Source of the DNA: Streptococcus mitis
GTDB lineage: Bacteria > Bacillota > Bacilli > Lactobacillales > Streptococcaceae
Direction of reading: 5' to 3'
Length of the DNA: 64,000 nt
Assembly: GCF_002860865.1 (NCBI RefSeq)
Contig: NZ_PKIE01000003.1
Span: forward strand, 1 to 64,000
The notes under the pieces are model-generated. The model worked only from the letters and a program-made list of their open reading frames with translations. It searched no databases and was not told where the DNA came from. Position numbers and translations under genes: made by a program. Within the stretch, counting starts at the first letter, position 1, and each line of letters begins with the position of its first letter. This document shows, in pieces, positions 7,638-16,593 of the stretch.

Positions 7638-7807
7638 AATTACTAGACAGAATCACAAAATGGTTTTTCAACACAACAAAAATCGAAGTCAACACCGACT
7701 GGCGATTGGTTGCGTTGGACTTAAACCGAGAATTGATTGCAGCACAAGAAGAAAAACAAATACTTTATCAGCGCATTGCTGACTTGGAAAAACTTTTAGA
7801 GGTATAG
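7634..7807 (+). CDS. Small hypothetical phage protein
   Basis: A 57-residue protein starting at the ATG overlapping the previous stop (MKLLDRITKWFFN). It has an amphipathic N-terminus and a helical, coiled-coil-like C-terminus (LIAAQEEKQILYQRIADLEKLLE). No family recognised. An upstream in-frame start at 7589 would overlap the preceding gene by 48 bases and is less likely. Confidence 0.55.
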   Translation: MKLLDRITKWFFNTTKIEVNTDWRLVALDLNRELIAAQEEKQILYQRIADLEKLLEV

Positions 7808-7811
7808 AAAA

Positions 7812-8069
7812 ATGGAAATCAAATACATCTATAATCAAACGCCCCTTGGTTGGGTGTGGCAGTTGGTAATTGATGGGTACGAGTTTTTTTATCCATGTGG
7901 CGATTTTAAAGCGTTAAAAAAATTCGTCAAATCAGAACTAGAAGTTTTGTTAGACAAAAAAGAAAGTGGTAGTAATCACGGCTTGGCATTCCATGCGTGT
8001 GGATATAACGGACAAGCACAACAAGAATATATTTCTTATTGGGATAAACAAGGTTTAAGTGTGTTTTAA
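7812..8069 (+). CDS. Hypothetical phage protein
   Basis: An 85-residue protein of unknown function. It is rich in aromatic residues (YIYNQTPLGWVWQLVIDGYEFFYPCGDF) and ends ISYWDKQGLSVF. No signal, membrane helix or known motif seen. It lies 4 bases after the preceding gene and belongs to the early operon. Confidence 0.55.
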   Translation: MEIKYIYNQTPLGWVWQLVIDGYEFFYPCGDFKALKKFVKSELEVLLDKKESGSNHGLAFHACGYNGQAQQEYISYWDKQGLSVF

Positions 8070-8079
8070 GGAGAATAAT

Positions 8080-8358
8080 ATGACAGAACCAACTTTAATG
8101 AGCCAACTACTCGGATTTGCAACAACCTTTATTTGCTTTTTTGTAGCATTGATGGTCATTGAAAACAACGAGCAGAAAAGAAAAAGGCAAGTGGAAGAAC
8201 AAGAAATTCTAGACAAAGCGATCATTGAGGTTTACCAACAGGGGCGGAATCAGTTCAACAACATCGCTCGTATGAATCTGAGAAATTCAGATAAACAATT
8301 TACGTACGACGTGCAACCGCCTGTAGGACTCGCAAAATGTGTAGAAGAAGGAGTTTAA
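8080..8358 (+). CDS. Small single-span membrane protein
   Basis: A 92-residue protein with one N-terminal membrane segment (LLGFATTFICFFVALMVI, about residues 7-24), then a basic, charged tail. AAGGAG lies 6 bases before the chosen ATG (MTEPTLMSQ). An earlier in-frame start at 8059 has no ribosome site and overlaps the upstream gene. Function unknown. Confidence 0.6.
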   Translation: MTEPTLMSQLLGFATTFICFFVALMVIENNEQKRKRQVEEQEILDKAIIEVYQQGRNQFNNIARMNLRNSDKQFTYDVQPPVGLAKCVEEGV

Positions 8359-8359
8359 A

Positions 8360-8590
8360 ATGGTCCGAAATAAATTGACAGATTTAACCAATACTCTTTT
8401 TGCTCAGTTGGAAACATTGGACGACAGGGATCTTACTGCTGATGAATTAAAGACCGAACTCCAACGATCAAAACAGATGGTCGCTATCTCAGGTCAAATC
8501 CTACAAGCTGGCCAGTTGGCGCTAGATGCCGAGAAGTTCAAAGATAAGGTAGGTGAGGATAATGCCCCAATCGCTTTGCTGGAAGGATGA
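8360..8590 (+). CDS. Hypothetical phage protein
   Basis: A 76-residue, mostly helical acidic protein (LTDLTNTLFAQLETLDDRDLTADELKTELQRSKQMV...). Proteins of this sort are common in streptococcal phage early operons just before the HNH gene, without assigned function. It overlaps the start of the next gene. Confidence 0.6.
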   Translation: MVRNKLTDLTNTLFAQLETLDDRDLTADELKTELQRSKQMVAISGQILQAGQLALDAEKFKDKVGEDNAPIALLEG

Positions 8591-9326
8591 GTACACCAAA
8601 TACATGCATGAAATATGCCCTGGTCGTTTAACTCCTGAAGTAACCAGGTTGCTGAATGAAAAATTTGGTACGAATTATAACAAGAGTCAAATCGGTGGCG
8701 TACGCAAACGTCTAGGATTGCTTGTCGGCGAAGCTTATCAAGGTAAATTGCTGACTAAGGAGCAACATGACTACCTTGTGTCCATCCAAAAAAATAAGAT
8801 TTCTCGTGATGTCGCAAATGAAATGAACCGAAAATTCGGATTATCACTGACTGAGAAACAGATTAAGAGTTATCGGAGAAATAATAATCTACATAGTGGT
8901 TTGACAGGAAGATTCGAGAAAGGTCAGACTCCCCACAATAAGGGGAAGAAATACCCAAATATGCCAAAAAACAGCGGGCAGTTCAAAAAAGGTAATCGAC
9001 CTCCGAATTATGTGCCTGTCGGCACTATCAACTACACAACAGACGGTTATCCGAAAGAAAAGATTGGAGAACCTAATCAATGGGTCTTGAAACATCGTAA
9101 AGTCTGGGAGGACCATCACGGACCAATACCAAAAGGGTACTCAATCGTTTTTCTGGACGGTGATAAAACAAACTATGATATTTCTAACCTGGCATGTTTA
9201 TCTAAGAACGAAATTGCTAGAATGAATCAAAATCATCTATTTACGTCCAACGCTGATTTGACCAAATCTGGTATTGGACTAACAAAACTTATAAATAAAA
9301 TTAGAGAGGTAGAAAAAAATGGCTAG
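8562..9326 (+). CDS. HNH endonuclease with N-terminal DNA-binding repeats
   Basis: A 254-residue protein. The first 110 residues hold two similar helical units (LTPEVTRLLNEKFGTNYNKSQIGGVRKRLGL and ISRDVANEMNRKFGLSLTEKQIKSYRRNNNL) that look like helix-turn-helix or NUMOD-type modules. The C-terminal half has an HNH-type nuclease core: LKHRKVWEDHHGPIPKGYSIVFLDGDKTNYDISNLACLS. This domain order is that of phage-borne homing endonucleases. I chose ATG 8562 with GTGAGG upstream. It is a free-standing gene, not in an intron, and overlaps both neighbours. Possibly selfish or a helper nuclease. Confidence 0.82.
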   Translation: MPQSLCWKDEYTKYMHEICPGRLTPEVTRLLNEKFGTNYNKSQIGGVRKRLGLLVGEAYQGKLLTKEQHDYLVSIQKNKISRDVANEMNRKFGLSLTEKQIKSYRRNNNLHSGLTGRFEKGQTPHNKGKKYPNMPKNSGQFKKGNRPPNYVPVGTINYTTDGYPKEKIGEPNQWVLKHRKVWEDHHGPIPKGYSIVFLDGDKTNYDISNLACLSKNEIARMNQNHLFTSNADLTKSGIGLTKLINKIREVEKNG

Positions 9327-9801
9327 TTTATACGAACTAACAGGTCAGTTCCTGAGAATTTATCAAATGGATATTGATGACGAAACAAAAGCAGACACGC
9401 TTGAGGCCATCGATTGGCAAGAACAATTCGAACAGAAAGCAGAAGGATATGCCCATGTTATCAAGAATCTAGAAGCTGACGTGGACATGTACAAGGCTGA
9501 GGAAGAGAGCTTCAAATCCAAGAAACAGGCGGCACAGAAAAAGCTGGATTATGTCAAGGATAACATTATGGCAGCTATGAATGTCACAGGTCAAACCGAA
9601 GTCAAGAGTGGTGCCCTGATTATAAAAATTGCTAAGAATCCAGAATCAGTCAAGGTCAACGAAGATGACCTTCCGAAAAAATATTTTACAAAAAAAGTGA
9701 CGCTTGCGCCGGACAAAAAAACACTCAAAGAGTTACTTAAATCTGGCAAGAAAGTCAAAGGAGCCGAGCTCATTAGGACGGAAAAGTTGGTGATTAAGTA
9801 A
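9319..9801 (+). CDS. Siphovirus Gp157-family protein
   Basis: A 160-residue protein matching the Siphovirus Gp157 family: N-terminal LYELTGQFLRIY, a long central coiled coil (about 30-95) and the C-terminal SVKVNEDDLPKKYFTKK...PDKKTLKELLKSGKKVKGAEL signature. In Streptococcus thermophilus phage Sfi21 the homologue, expressed from a plasmid, was reported to interfere with phage growth. It lies in the replication operon with ERF and SSB, and its role here is probably in DNA metabolism. Confidence 0.85.
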   Translation: MASLYELTGQFLRIYQMDIDDETKADTLEAIDWQEQFEQKAEGYAHVIKNLEADVDMYKAEEESFKSKKQAAQKKLDYVKDNIMAAMNVTGQTEVKSGALIIKIAKNPESVKVNEDDLPKKYFTKKVTLAPDKKTLKELLKSGKKVKGAELIRTEKLVIK

Positions 9802-10160
9802 TGGAATTGATGAACAAAACACGAGTAACAGATTCGCTAGCAGTTGTTATTGGACCAGAATCAATTGAAGTGCTTGTTACAGAAGGATTTCTATTCGATG
9901 TTGCGATTCGTTTTGTGAAAGTAGACGAAACAAATCTTGATCAAGGAAATGAAAAACCGGTATTTACTCCGGAGTACAAACTGGTCACAGTCGCTAAATA
10001 CAAGGAAAAACCTATTTTTGAATCCGAGGAAGATATTCGAAGATTCGAAAAACAAGCAAAAGAAATTAAGGCGCTATTTGCCTTTGCAAAGGTAAATAAA
10101 CAAAATTGGTTTAACACGGCCCTTTATCCAGGAGTGCTGACTGAGAAAGTTGGTGTTTGA
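9801..10160 (+). CDS. Hypothetical phage protein
   Basis: A 119-residue soluble protein, start overlapping the Gp157 stop (TAATG). It reads as mixed beta/alpha (DSLAVVIGPESIEVLVTEGFLFDVAIRFVKVDE) with no motif I recognise. Position among replication genes suggests a DNA-metabolism accessory role; that is inference only. Confidence 0.6.
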   Translation: MELMNKTRVTDSLAVVIGPESIEVLVTEGFLFDVAIRFVKVDETNLDQGNEKPVFTPEYKLVTVAKYKEKPIFESEEDIRRFEKQAKEIKALFAFAKVNKQNWFNTALYPGVLTEKVGV

Positions 10161-10624
10161 TGAAAATTTTAGCAATTGATCCATCAAGCAACAAAATTGA
10201 AACCAGTACAACAGGGATTGTACTCTTGGATAATGCAAAGCTGGTTGATTATTGGGTGGTCCCTTATGGTGCCCAAAACTTCAAAGCTTGGTTCAAAGAG
10301 ATTGGTCGTAGTCTTGAATTCGACATAGTGGTCGTTGAAAAATTCGAAGTTAGGGACAATGATTATTCCAGGGACAACTCGGTTGTAGAAACTATTGCAG
10401 CCATTGAACTTTGCTATCCGGACTTGGTTCTGCAGCGTAACGCAGGTTATCAGACAGATATACCAAATGACTTGCTGAAAGCTCTTGGGCTGTGGAACTT
10501 TGACAAGAGCCATCACAATGATGTGAGGGCAGCAGCAAGGCTCGGGCTCTTCTATGCCCAACGGAATGACATCGAGGAGGTGATTGTGGACATTGGCAAT
10601 CGAATTACGCAAATGGCAAGCTGA
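10160..10624 (+). CDS. RuvC-like Holliday junction resolvase
   Basis: A 154-residue protein with the RNase H-like fold of RuvC-type phage resolvases: the first strand ILAIDPSSNK holds the first acidic residue, IVVVEKF the second and HHNDVRAAARLG the C-terminal His/Asp group. Such enzymes cut branched DNA before packaging. The start ATG overlaps the preceding stop (TGATG). It overlaps the helicase gene that follows. An annotation as crossover junction endodeoxyribonuclease-like is well supported; cleavage specificity is not. Confidence 0.75.
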   Translation: MKILAIDPSSNKIETSTTGIVLLDNAKLVDYWVVPYGAQNFKAWFKEIGRSLEFDIVVVEKFEVRDNDYSRDNSVVETIAAIELCYPDLVLQRNAGYQTDIPNDLLKALGLWNFDKSHHNDVRAAARLGLFYAQRNDIEEVIVDIGNRITQMAS

Positions 10625-11768
10625 AGCAGTTAAACGTAGCGACCGTAATTGTCCTGGGATCTTTCTTGAGGCATACGGCGGCCGTGGTAAGACCATCTGT
10701 GCTTTTGAAATAGCAAAGCACAAGTCAGCAAAAAAAGTCCTGGTTATCAATAATCGTTTAGCTATCCTGAACGGATGGAATAGCACTTATCAAAATCTAG
10801 GATACGACACTGATTTTGAATTAGAAACGATGACGGACCGTAGATTGCAGAACAGACTTGCAAGCGGTGAGTCTATTGAGTGTGATGTATTCATTATTGA
10901 CGAGTGGCAGAACATGTCTAGTGATGCCAACGTGAAGGCTTATCGCAAGGTCAAACGTGGCTATACAGTTGGACTATCAGCAACCCCGATCAGGAAGAAG
11001 GGGCAAAACTTCTACCCTCTGGAAAAAACATTTTTTGGGATGGCTGATCCTAATCAAAGAGAAAACTGGCAACTGGCTCATGGAAAAATGAAATATTCCA
11101 AGTTCAGCTATTCTAAGCAAGAATGGGATGATTTCCGAGACTATGAAAACTATGTAAGCAATCTGCCTAACTTCTTCCGCTGGGAGGAAGTAGAAGCCAT
11201 TGAAGAAGCGGAAGAGAACAACGGATTTGAGGTTGTATTTGAACCTATCTGGTGTCTAACTGCTAATCCGGAGGAATTAGAACAATTTAGAAAATTGAAT
11301 ATTGTTGGAAAAGATGGTAAGTATGCCATGGCAAAACAGACATTTGGCCGAAAAACTTTCGAACGATACTTAATCCAGACTGGTTTTGAGGTTGACTTTC
11401 CAAAATTGAAAGCAGTTAATGCAGATACTCCAATGCTACTTCAATTGGATCTTCTACTAGCAAGCAGGACAGAAATGCTGATAGTGAGCAAATCCAAGCA
11501 GATTGTAGAGGTCATCAGAGAGCGTCACCCAGAAATTGGTATTTGGACTGGAGACAAGAAGGACTCCTTAGAACAGACAAATGTGGTTGCTACAAGTCAG
11601 GTTTTAGGTGTAGGAGTTGATGGCCTTCAGCATAAATTTAAAACTATTGTGGTCTTAGACCCTGTTAATCCATCTGATGGAGATTATGACGATTATCGCC
11701 AACTTTTATGGCGAGTAACAGGCAGCCGTCAACAACATGACGTGCGTGTCATTGAATTTTATTTTTAA
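10584..11768 (+). CDS. Superfamily 2 DNA helicase (DEAD/DEAH-like)
   Basis: A 394-residue ATPase: motif I AYGGRGKTICAF (about residues 29-40), motif II VFIIDEWQ, motif III GLSATPIRKK, and a C-terminal RecA-like domain with VLGVGVDGL and a QLLWRVTGSRQ motif VI-like segment. Likely unwinds or remodels DNA at phage replication or recombination. Only TTG starts fit: TTG at 10584, right after AGGAGG, or TTG at 10593. It belongs to the operon with the RuvC-like gene, ERF and SSB. Confidence 0.82.
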   Translation: MWTLAIELRKWQAEAVKRSDRNCPGIFLEAYGGRGKTICAFEIAKHKSAKKVLVINNRLAILNGWNSTYQNLGYDTDFELETMTDRRLQNRLASGESIECDVFIIDEWQNMSSDANVKAYRKVKRGYTVGLSATPIRKKGQNFYPLEKTFFGMADPNQRENWQLAHGKMKYSKFSYSKQEWDDFRDYENYVSNLPNFFRWEEVEAIEEAEENNGFEVVFEPIWCLTANPEELEQFRKLNIVGKDGKYAMAKQTFGRKTFERYLIQTGFEVDFPKLKAVNADTPMLLQLDLLLASRTEMLIVSKSKQIVEVIRERHPEIGIWTGDKKDSLEQTNVVATSQVLGVGVDGLQHKFKTIVVLDPVNPSDGDYDDYRQLLWRVTGSRQQHDVRVIEFYF

Positions 11769-11779
11769 GGAGAATCAAA

Positions 11780-12094
11780 ATGAAACTTTCAAGTGATTAT
11801 ATTGTAATGCGTAACAAACAAAGCGGACATTTTTTAAATGAACTCAAGAACAAACGTTCTTCATTAGCTACTCAGGCCGGTTTTGTGGATGATATTCGAG
11901 GTGCTCTTACAATGCCATATGATTGTTATCTTGAACAGAAAACAGCTCTAAAATCATTGGCTAAGGTACACGGAATGGAGATTATTCGGGTTAAAGCCAC
12001 ATTTGAACTTACTTATCCAAATGGTAGCGATGTTTCAAAAATCGAGCGTGAAAATACTAAGCCTGGTTTGCTTGATCTATTGAGAAACTTATAA
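11780..12094 (+). CDS. Hypothetical phage protein
   Basis: A 104-residue protein with a good AAGGAG ribosome site, between helicase and ERF genes. Mixed charge, no membrane segment. The middle (RSSLATQAGFVDDIRGALTMPYDCYLEQKTALKSLAKVHGMEIIRVKATFELTYPNG) has no motif I recognise. Probably part of the recombination-replication module. Confidence 0.6.
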   Translation: MKLSSDYIVMRNKQSGHFLNELKNKRSSLATQAGFVDDIRGALTMPYDCYLEQKTALKSLAKVHGMEIIRVKATFELTYPNGSDVSKIERENTKPGLLDLLRNL

Positions 12095-12106
12095 AGGGGG
12101 AGATGT

Positions 12107-12817
12107 ATGGTAACAAAACAACAATCCCCAATCTTTGTCACTTTACAGAGTATCCAGCAGAGTTTGGTTGCTCCAAAAGGACAGTATAACAGTTTTGGGA
12201 AATATAGCTATCGAAGCGCAGAGGACATCCTAGAAGCGCTGAAGCCAATCTTGCAGGAACACGATGCAGTATTGATTTTACAAGATGGAATTGTACAAAT
12301 CGGTGACAGGTACTATGTCGAAGCAACAGCAACTCTATATGCAGTTGGTGAAACTATTGGGACTACAGCCTATGCTAGAGAAGATGATAGCAAAAAAGGG
12401 ATGGATGGTAGTCAAGTTACAGGTGCTGCATCCAGCTACGCCCGAAAATACGCCCTAAACGGACTTTTTATGATCGATGACAATAAGGATCCTGACACGG
12501 ATGAATATCATAATCAGAATAGCCAAGCAGGCCGTACGTCGCAAAAACCAGCTCAAAAAACAAATAGCCAGCAAAAGCAACCGGCTAATGCTCCAGCTAA
12601 AAGTAACGGAGCCAAAACAATTACAGGAGCACAGGCTAAAACCATTCGGACAGAACTCAAAAATATGGCTGAAGCTACAGGGAGTCCTGCTGCAACAATT
12701 GGAAAATGGTTCATCGATAAAATGGGTGTTGATAAACCTGAAAGCATTCCAGCTGATCGATTGAAGGAAGCTCAGAAGATTATCGCAGATGCGAAGAAAG
12801 CAAGAGGTATTGAGTAA
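12107..12817 (+). CDS. ERF-superfamily single-strand annealing protein
   Basis: A 236-residue protein. The N-terminal half (about 10-125) matches the ERF family: LQSIQQSLVAPKGQYNSFGKYSYRSAEDILEALKP, then GTTAYARED..KGMDGSQVTGAASSYARKYALNGLFMIDD. A low-complexity Gln/Lys/Ala linker (about 130-165) and a helical C-terminus follow. ERF proteins anneal complementary strands for phage recombination, working with the adjacent SSB. GGGGGAG lies before the ATG. Confidence 0.9.
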   Translation: MVTKQQSPIFVTLQSIQQSLVAPKGQYNSFGKYSYRSAEDILEALKPILQEHDAVLILQDGIVQIGDRYYVEATATLYAVGETIGTTAYAREDDSKKGMDGSQVTGAASSYARKYALNGLFMIDDNKDPDTDEYHNQNSQAGRTSQKPAQKTNSQQKQPANAPAKSNGAKTITGAQAKTIRTELKNMAEATGSPAATIGKWFIDKMGVDKPESIPADRLKEAQKIIADAKKARGIE

Positions 12818-13107
12818 TGGGATATACGGAACTGGGGCGCAAACGTCCGATTGAATTACAGATTGATTATTATGATAAGATCCTAGTCTATCAGCATCAA
12901 GGTGAGATTTGGGGTGTATGTTATAAGCACGGAGAAATTGATTGTGTTTACAACTACACTAAGAACGATTTCTTTTGGCTTGAAATTTCAGATATGTCCT
13001 TAAAAGAAATTGTTACTAAAATTATCAAGCCTTTGAAGAGAAATAACCATGGATTATACTCATTTCATGAGAGTACGTTCAGTAGAATTTTGGAGGTAAT
13101 AAAATAA
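12817..13107 (+). CDS. Hypothetical phage protein
   Basis: A 96-residue protein between ERF and SSB, overlapping both by one to a few bases (TAATGG type coupling). It contains [38 protein letters not shown], mainly beta, ending in a helical [24 protein letters not shown]. No family recognised. Confidence 0.6.
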   Translation: MGYTELGRKRPIELQIDYYDKILVYQHQGEIWGVCYKHGEIDCVYNYTKNDFFWLEISDMSLKEIVTKIIKPLKRNNHGLYSFHESTFSRILEVIK

Positions 13108-13499
13108 TGATTAACAATGCTGTACTTGTAGGGCGCATGACCCGTGATGCTGAACTCCGCTATACACCGCAAAATGTAGCAGTTGCGACTTTTACTCTTG
13201 CAGTAAACCGTACATTCAAGAGTCAAAATGGCGAACGCGAGGCTGACTTTATCAACTGCGTTATGTGGCGCCAACAAGCCGAAAATCTTGCAAACTGGGC
13301 TAAAAAAGGCTCACTTATCGGGGTGACAGGCCGTATTCAGACTCGTAGTTACGATAACCAGCAAGGACAACGTGTCTACGTGACAGAAGTCGTGGCTGAG
13401 AATTTCCAAATGTTGGAAAGTCGTAATCAACAAAGTTCGAATGATACATTTGGGAATGACAACCCGATGGATATTCAAGACGACGATTTACCATTCTAA
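13107..13499 (+). CDS. ssb: Single-stranded DNA-binding protein
   Basis: A 130-residue phage SSB. The OB fold is clear: [35 protein letters not shown], then [53 protein letters not shown]. The C-terminal tip DIQDDDLPF is the acidic peptide that recruits partners. Shorter than chromosomal SSB because the linker is short. It works with ERF and the primase-helicase genes beside it. Confidence 0.96.
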   Translation: MINNAVLVGRMTRDAELRYTPQNVAVATFTLAVNRTFKSQNGEREADFINCVMWRQQAENLANWAKKGSLIGVTGRIQTRSYDNQQGQRVYVTEVVAENFQMLESRNQQSSNDTFGNDNPMDIQDDDLPF

Positions 13500-13510
13500 G
13501 GAGTTACTAA

Positions 13511-14338
13511 ATGGGAATGAAAGAACATGCCTTGGCTTATCAAAAAAAAGGATTTTCGGTTATTCCTATTAGTCCTTCAAATAAGCAACCGATGATCAAA
13601 TTTGCTGATAAACCAGCTATGACTGCGCAAGAAATTGAGGATTTTTGGAGTCAGTATCCGGATAGCAACATTGCTGTTCGGACTGATAAATTCTTCGTTA
13701 TCGATGTGGACCTGCACGGAAAGGCTAATGGCTATGAGAGTCTGGCTAATTGGGAGCATCTGAACTTGATAACTCCAACACTGCAGGCAAAGACAGCTAG
13801 TGGCGGTAAACATATTTTTTATTTTAAACATCCTGATGTGTCCATGACCCAGATGATTGGATTTCTGCCTGGTGTGGATATCAAAGCACATCCAAATAAT
13901 TACGTACTGGTTGCTCCGTCTAAAACTTCCAAAGGTGTCTATGCTTGGGACAAGAAAAAGTCCAAAGAGGGTGGCACTATGGTCACGGCTAGTCGATCTC
14001 TTGTAATGGCCATCAAGAAGGAATACAACAAAAAGAACTCTGGTAGTGACCTGGATAATATCTACTATCAAATCAGCAAAGGTGCTGGTAAGAGAAACAG
14101 AACAACCGAATTATTTGAAATGGTTGTCCTAGGCTTCGGCGATGAAGGCAGCAGAAATGATACACTTGCAAAATTTGTGGGCGGACTCCTTAGTAGGTCA
14201 GTAGATCCAAACTGCATCCTAACACTTGCAGAAACAGCCAATAACAATTCGGTAGAACCTCTTGGACATAGAGAATTAAGTAGGACTGTCGAATCAATGA
14301 TCAAGAAACACATGAGGGGGGGTGGCCATAATAGCTGA
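13511..14338 (+). CDS. Bifunctional primase/polymerase (prim-pol)
   Basis: A 275-residue archaeo-eukaryotic primase-type protein. The N-terminal domain (about 1-165) has HALAYQKKGFSVIPISPSNKQPM, the Asp pair in FVIDVDLHGKAN, and the SGGKHIFY motif holding the nucleotide-binding His. The C-terminus (RNRTTELFEMVVLGFGDEGSRNDTLAKFVGGLL) is a primase C-terminal helical domain. It primes phage DNA synthesis, together with the VapE-type helicase that overlaps it by 17 bases. Confidence 0.88.
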   Translation: MGMKEHALAYQKKGFSVIPISPSNKQPMIKFADKPAMTAQEIEDFWSQYPDSNIAVRTDKFFVIDVDLHGKANGYESLANWEHLNLITPTLQAKTASGGKHIFYFKHPDVSMTQMIGFLPGVDIKAHPNNYVLVAPSKTSKGVYAWDKKKSKEGGTMVTASRSLVMAIKKEYNKKNSGSDLDNIYYQISKGAGKRNRTTELFEMVVLGFGDEGSRNDTLAKFVGGLLSRSVDPNCILTLAETANNNSVEPLGHRELSRTVESMIKKHMRGGGHNS

Positions 14339-15722
14339 TGTCACGAATATTTCAATCAAGCAATTTTCGCGCAGAAAGAAAAAAATCTTAAATGAAGAAG
14401 GTGAACAGATTGAAATTGAATCTATTGTGGCTGACAGTCCTAGAAATGTTCTTCTTGCAATGAAGAGCGATAACAAGCTCAACGACTTTCTCAGACACAA
14501 TGAATTTACTGGTGAACACGAAATTGTGGAGGATGTCAAATTGGATGCTATCCAGTTAAGGAAGGGGCAGCTACCTTCAGCCTTTGAATCCTACCTAAGC
14601 GTATATTTGGAGAATCACTTCAAGACAGTTTTCAAGGCTGGAGCATTAAGGGATGGTATTGAAGCATTTTTTGCAGAAAAAACCTACAATCCGGTTAAAG
14701 AATACATGGAAAACGCTTATGAGTCATGGGATCACAAAGAACGACTTGCCCAGGTATTTCAAACTTGGTTGGGTGCAGAAGACAGTATCTATGTCCAGAA
14801 AATTGCTGAAATGTTCTTTGTTGGTGCGGTCTCTAAGGTTTTTAATCCATGGGTTAAATTCGACTACACGCTAGATCTTGTCGGTGGCCAAGGTGCTGGA
14901 AAGACCACTTTCTTGCAAAAAATAGCCGTCGGTTGGTATACAGATTCAGCTAAGGATTTTATGGACAAGGACAACTATGAGATTATGCTGAAATCGCTGA
15001 TCGTCAATGACGACGAGATGGTTGCTTCCAGGAAGACTACTTTTGACGAGCTAAAAGCCTTCGTGACTAAAACAGAACTTTCTTTCCGTAGGTCGTACGG
15101 TCGCAGGGCCGAAAAATTCCCTAAAAACTTTGTGATCGCAAGGACCAGCAATAAAATTGAGTACCTGGGAGACAAGACTGGCGAGCGGCGCTTTCTGCCT
15201 GTGCTGGTGGATGCAGGCCAGCAGTTTGTCAAGCCATTTGATATGACCGATCATGATGTGCTCCAGCTTTGGGGTGAAGCAGTCGCTATTTACAAAAAAG
15301 GATTTATCCTTACCTTTGATGATGAGTTCGAAAATGAGCTTGCGGTCTATAAGGAGCGCTTCACTTATAAAGATGAAGCCGAATCGCAAGTATACGACTA
15401 TCTTGAAATGTTGGTTCCAGAAGAATGGGAAGATTTCTCAGTCACTCAGCAACATCAATATACCTGGTGCTACTTCAATGATGGTAGCTATCGCAATGAG
15501 TCCGGTCTGATATATGAAGGTGTGAAGCTTCAATCGAGTGTGTCTGCTAAACAGATATTAAAGAATGTCTTTGATATTGATAGCGCAAGAGGTGAAAAGA
15601 TTGCTAGGAAAATCAAGTTGATTATGGACAATAATCAGGATTGGGAATACAAAATAAAGAAGGTTAAAGGGAAGACACTACGTGCATATTTTAGAAAAAA
15701 TATACAAACAGAAGTGATGTAA
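14322..15722 (+). CDS. VapE-type replicative helicase/ATPase
   Basis: A 466-residue protein with the virulence-associated E domain: Walker A VGGQGAGKTTF (about residue 190), Walker B-like MLKSLIVNDDEM, sensor-like FPKNFVIARTSN, and GDKTGERRFLPV, the arginine-finger segment. VapE proteins are P-loop ATPases of phage and satellite replication modules. GTG start with a G-rich ribosome site inside the preceding gene. Its stop codon lies within the first TGATGTAACC repeat of the following iteron cluster, so the initiator and origin are adjacent. Confidence 0.87.
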   Translation: MAIIADVTNISIKQFSRRKKKILNEEGEQIEIESIVADSPRNVLLAMKSDNKLNDFLRHNEFTGEHEIVEDVKLDAIQLRKGQLPSAFESYLSVYLENHFKTVFKAGALRDGIEAFFAEKTYNPVKEYMENAYESWDHKERLAQVFQTWLGAEDSIYVQKIAEMFFVGAVSKVFNPWVKFDYTLDLVGGQGAGKTTFLQKIAVGWYTDSAKDFMDKDNYEIMLKSLIVNDDEMVASRKTTFDELKAFVTKTELSFRRSYGRRAEKFPKNFVIARTSNKIEYLGDKTGERRFLPVLVDAGQQFVKPFDMTDHDVLQLWGEAVAIYKKGFILTFDDEFENELAVYKERFTYKDEAESQVYDYLEMLVPEEWEDFSVTQQHQYTWCYFNDGSYRNESGLIYEGVKLQSSVSAKQILKNVFDIDSARGEKIARKIKLIMDNNQDWEYKIKKVKGKTLRAYFRKNIQTEVM

Positions 15723-16047
15723 CCTTAGCAAAAATGATGTAACCTTTTAGGCAAAAAACGGTCAAAAATCCTGTTTCGGTTACATCAGGTTACATCATTG
15801 ATGTAACCGCAGGAAAAGTCAGTTATATCAACGGTTTGAGTGCTGTTTTTGATAAAATTTTAAAAAAAGTGATGTAACCCTCTTAAACCCTTGATACTAC
15901 TGAGGTTTTGGAGTGTCTATTAGTAAGGTTACATCATTTATATAAAATATTTAATAAGTAAAAATAGCAAGTGCTATAAACGTTGATATAACAGCATTCT
16001 TGTTTTTTATAAAATATATTTTTCAAAAAGTGATGTAACCTGTAACC
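15715..16047. repeat. Iteron-like cluster of TGATGTAACC, likely phage replication origin
   Basis: Eight exact copies of the decamer TGATGTAACC are seen: forward at 15715, 15735, 15799, 15870 and 16031; reverse at 15778, 15788 and 15927. Partial copies include TGTAACC at 16041-16047. The 15778-15808 group is two adjacent reverse copies and a forward copy, making a palindrome. The stretch is AT-rich, non-coding and follows primase and helicase genes, the place where origins of streptococcal siphoviruses are found. Function is inferred from repeat structure and context. Confidence 0.75.
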
Positions 16048-16101
16048 TTAGAAAAAATATTCATTAAACAAACATATTTTTTAATAAATTAAGGAGAAGA
16101 A

Positions 16102-16254
16102 ATGTCATATACAGTAACACTATATTTTGACAATATGGTAGATAAAACTCACTTCTTTAAGAAAGTTGGAGATGCTACTAAATGCAAGGCTCAACTTGAG
16201 AGCAAGTATCGAGGGGAACGAATGTATAAAGTAAAGATGGAGGAGATGGAGTAA
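16102..16254 (+). CDS. Small hypothetical phage protein
   Basis: A 50-residue protein just after the iteron region, with AAGGAG 7 bases before the ATG. It begins MSYTVTLYFDNMVDKTHFFKK and ends YKVKMEEME. Its stop overlaps the next start (TAATG), indicating coupling. No family recognised. Confidence 0.6.
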   Translation: MSYTVTLYFDNMVDKTHFFKKVGDATKCKAQLESKYRGERMYKVKMEEME

Positions 16255-16592
16255 TGAGTTATGATTTGGAAATCTTAGCGAAAATAGAGAGTGGAGATTA
16301 TATTTGTATTGCTGAACCTAGATATAGTTCTCCGACCTACAATCTCGGTAAGATGTTTAGAATTGCTATGGATTGGGATTTTGACCAAGACACTACATAC
16401 AACATTGCTGACATTTTAGATAATATCCAGCGCGGTATATCTGAATTAGAGCGGTACCCTGAAAAGTATGTGCAGTATGAACCTGAAAATAGATGGGGAA
16501 CAGTCAGCGGTGCCTTAGAAGTTTTAAAGTCACTGAAAGAATGTATTTTAGAACAAGATATTGATATGAAATATTTATATATGAGGTGGTAA
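16254..16592 (+). CDS. Hypothetical phage protein, duplicated copy A
   Basis: A 112-residue soluble acidic protein (MSYDLEILAKIESGDYICIAEPRYSSPTY...). It is nearly identical to the protein at 17058-17396, with only a handful of differing residues, so one is a recent copy of the other. Each is followed by a small ORF starting M(E/K)RP. No family recognised. Conservation of both copies suggests function, not decay. Confidence 0.65.
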   Translation: MSYDLEILAKIESGDYICIAEPRYSSPTYNLGKMFRIAMDWDFDQDTTYNIADILDNIQRGISELERYPEKYVQYEPENRWGTVSGALEVLKSLKECILEQDIDMKYLYMRW

Positions 16593-16593
16593 T

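Noticed and set aside
10184..10786. Long minus-strand frames under the RuvC-like, helicase, radA and polA genes
   Set aside because: They are antisense shadows of clear protein families, with no ribosome sites or motifs.
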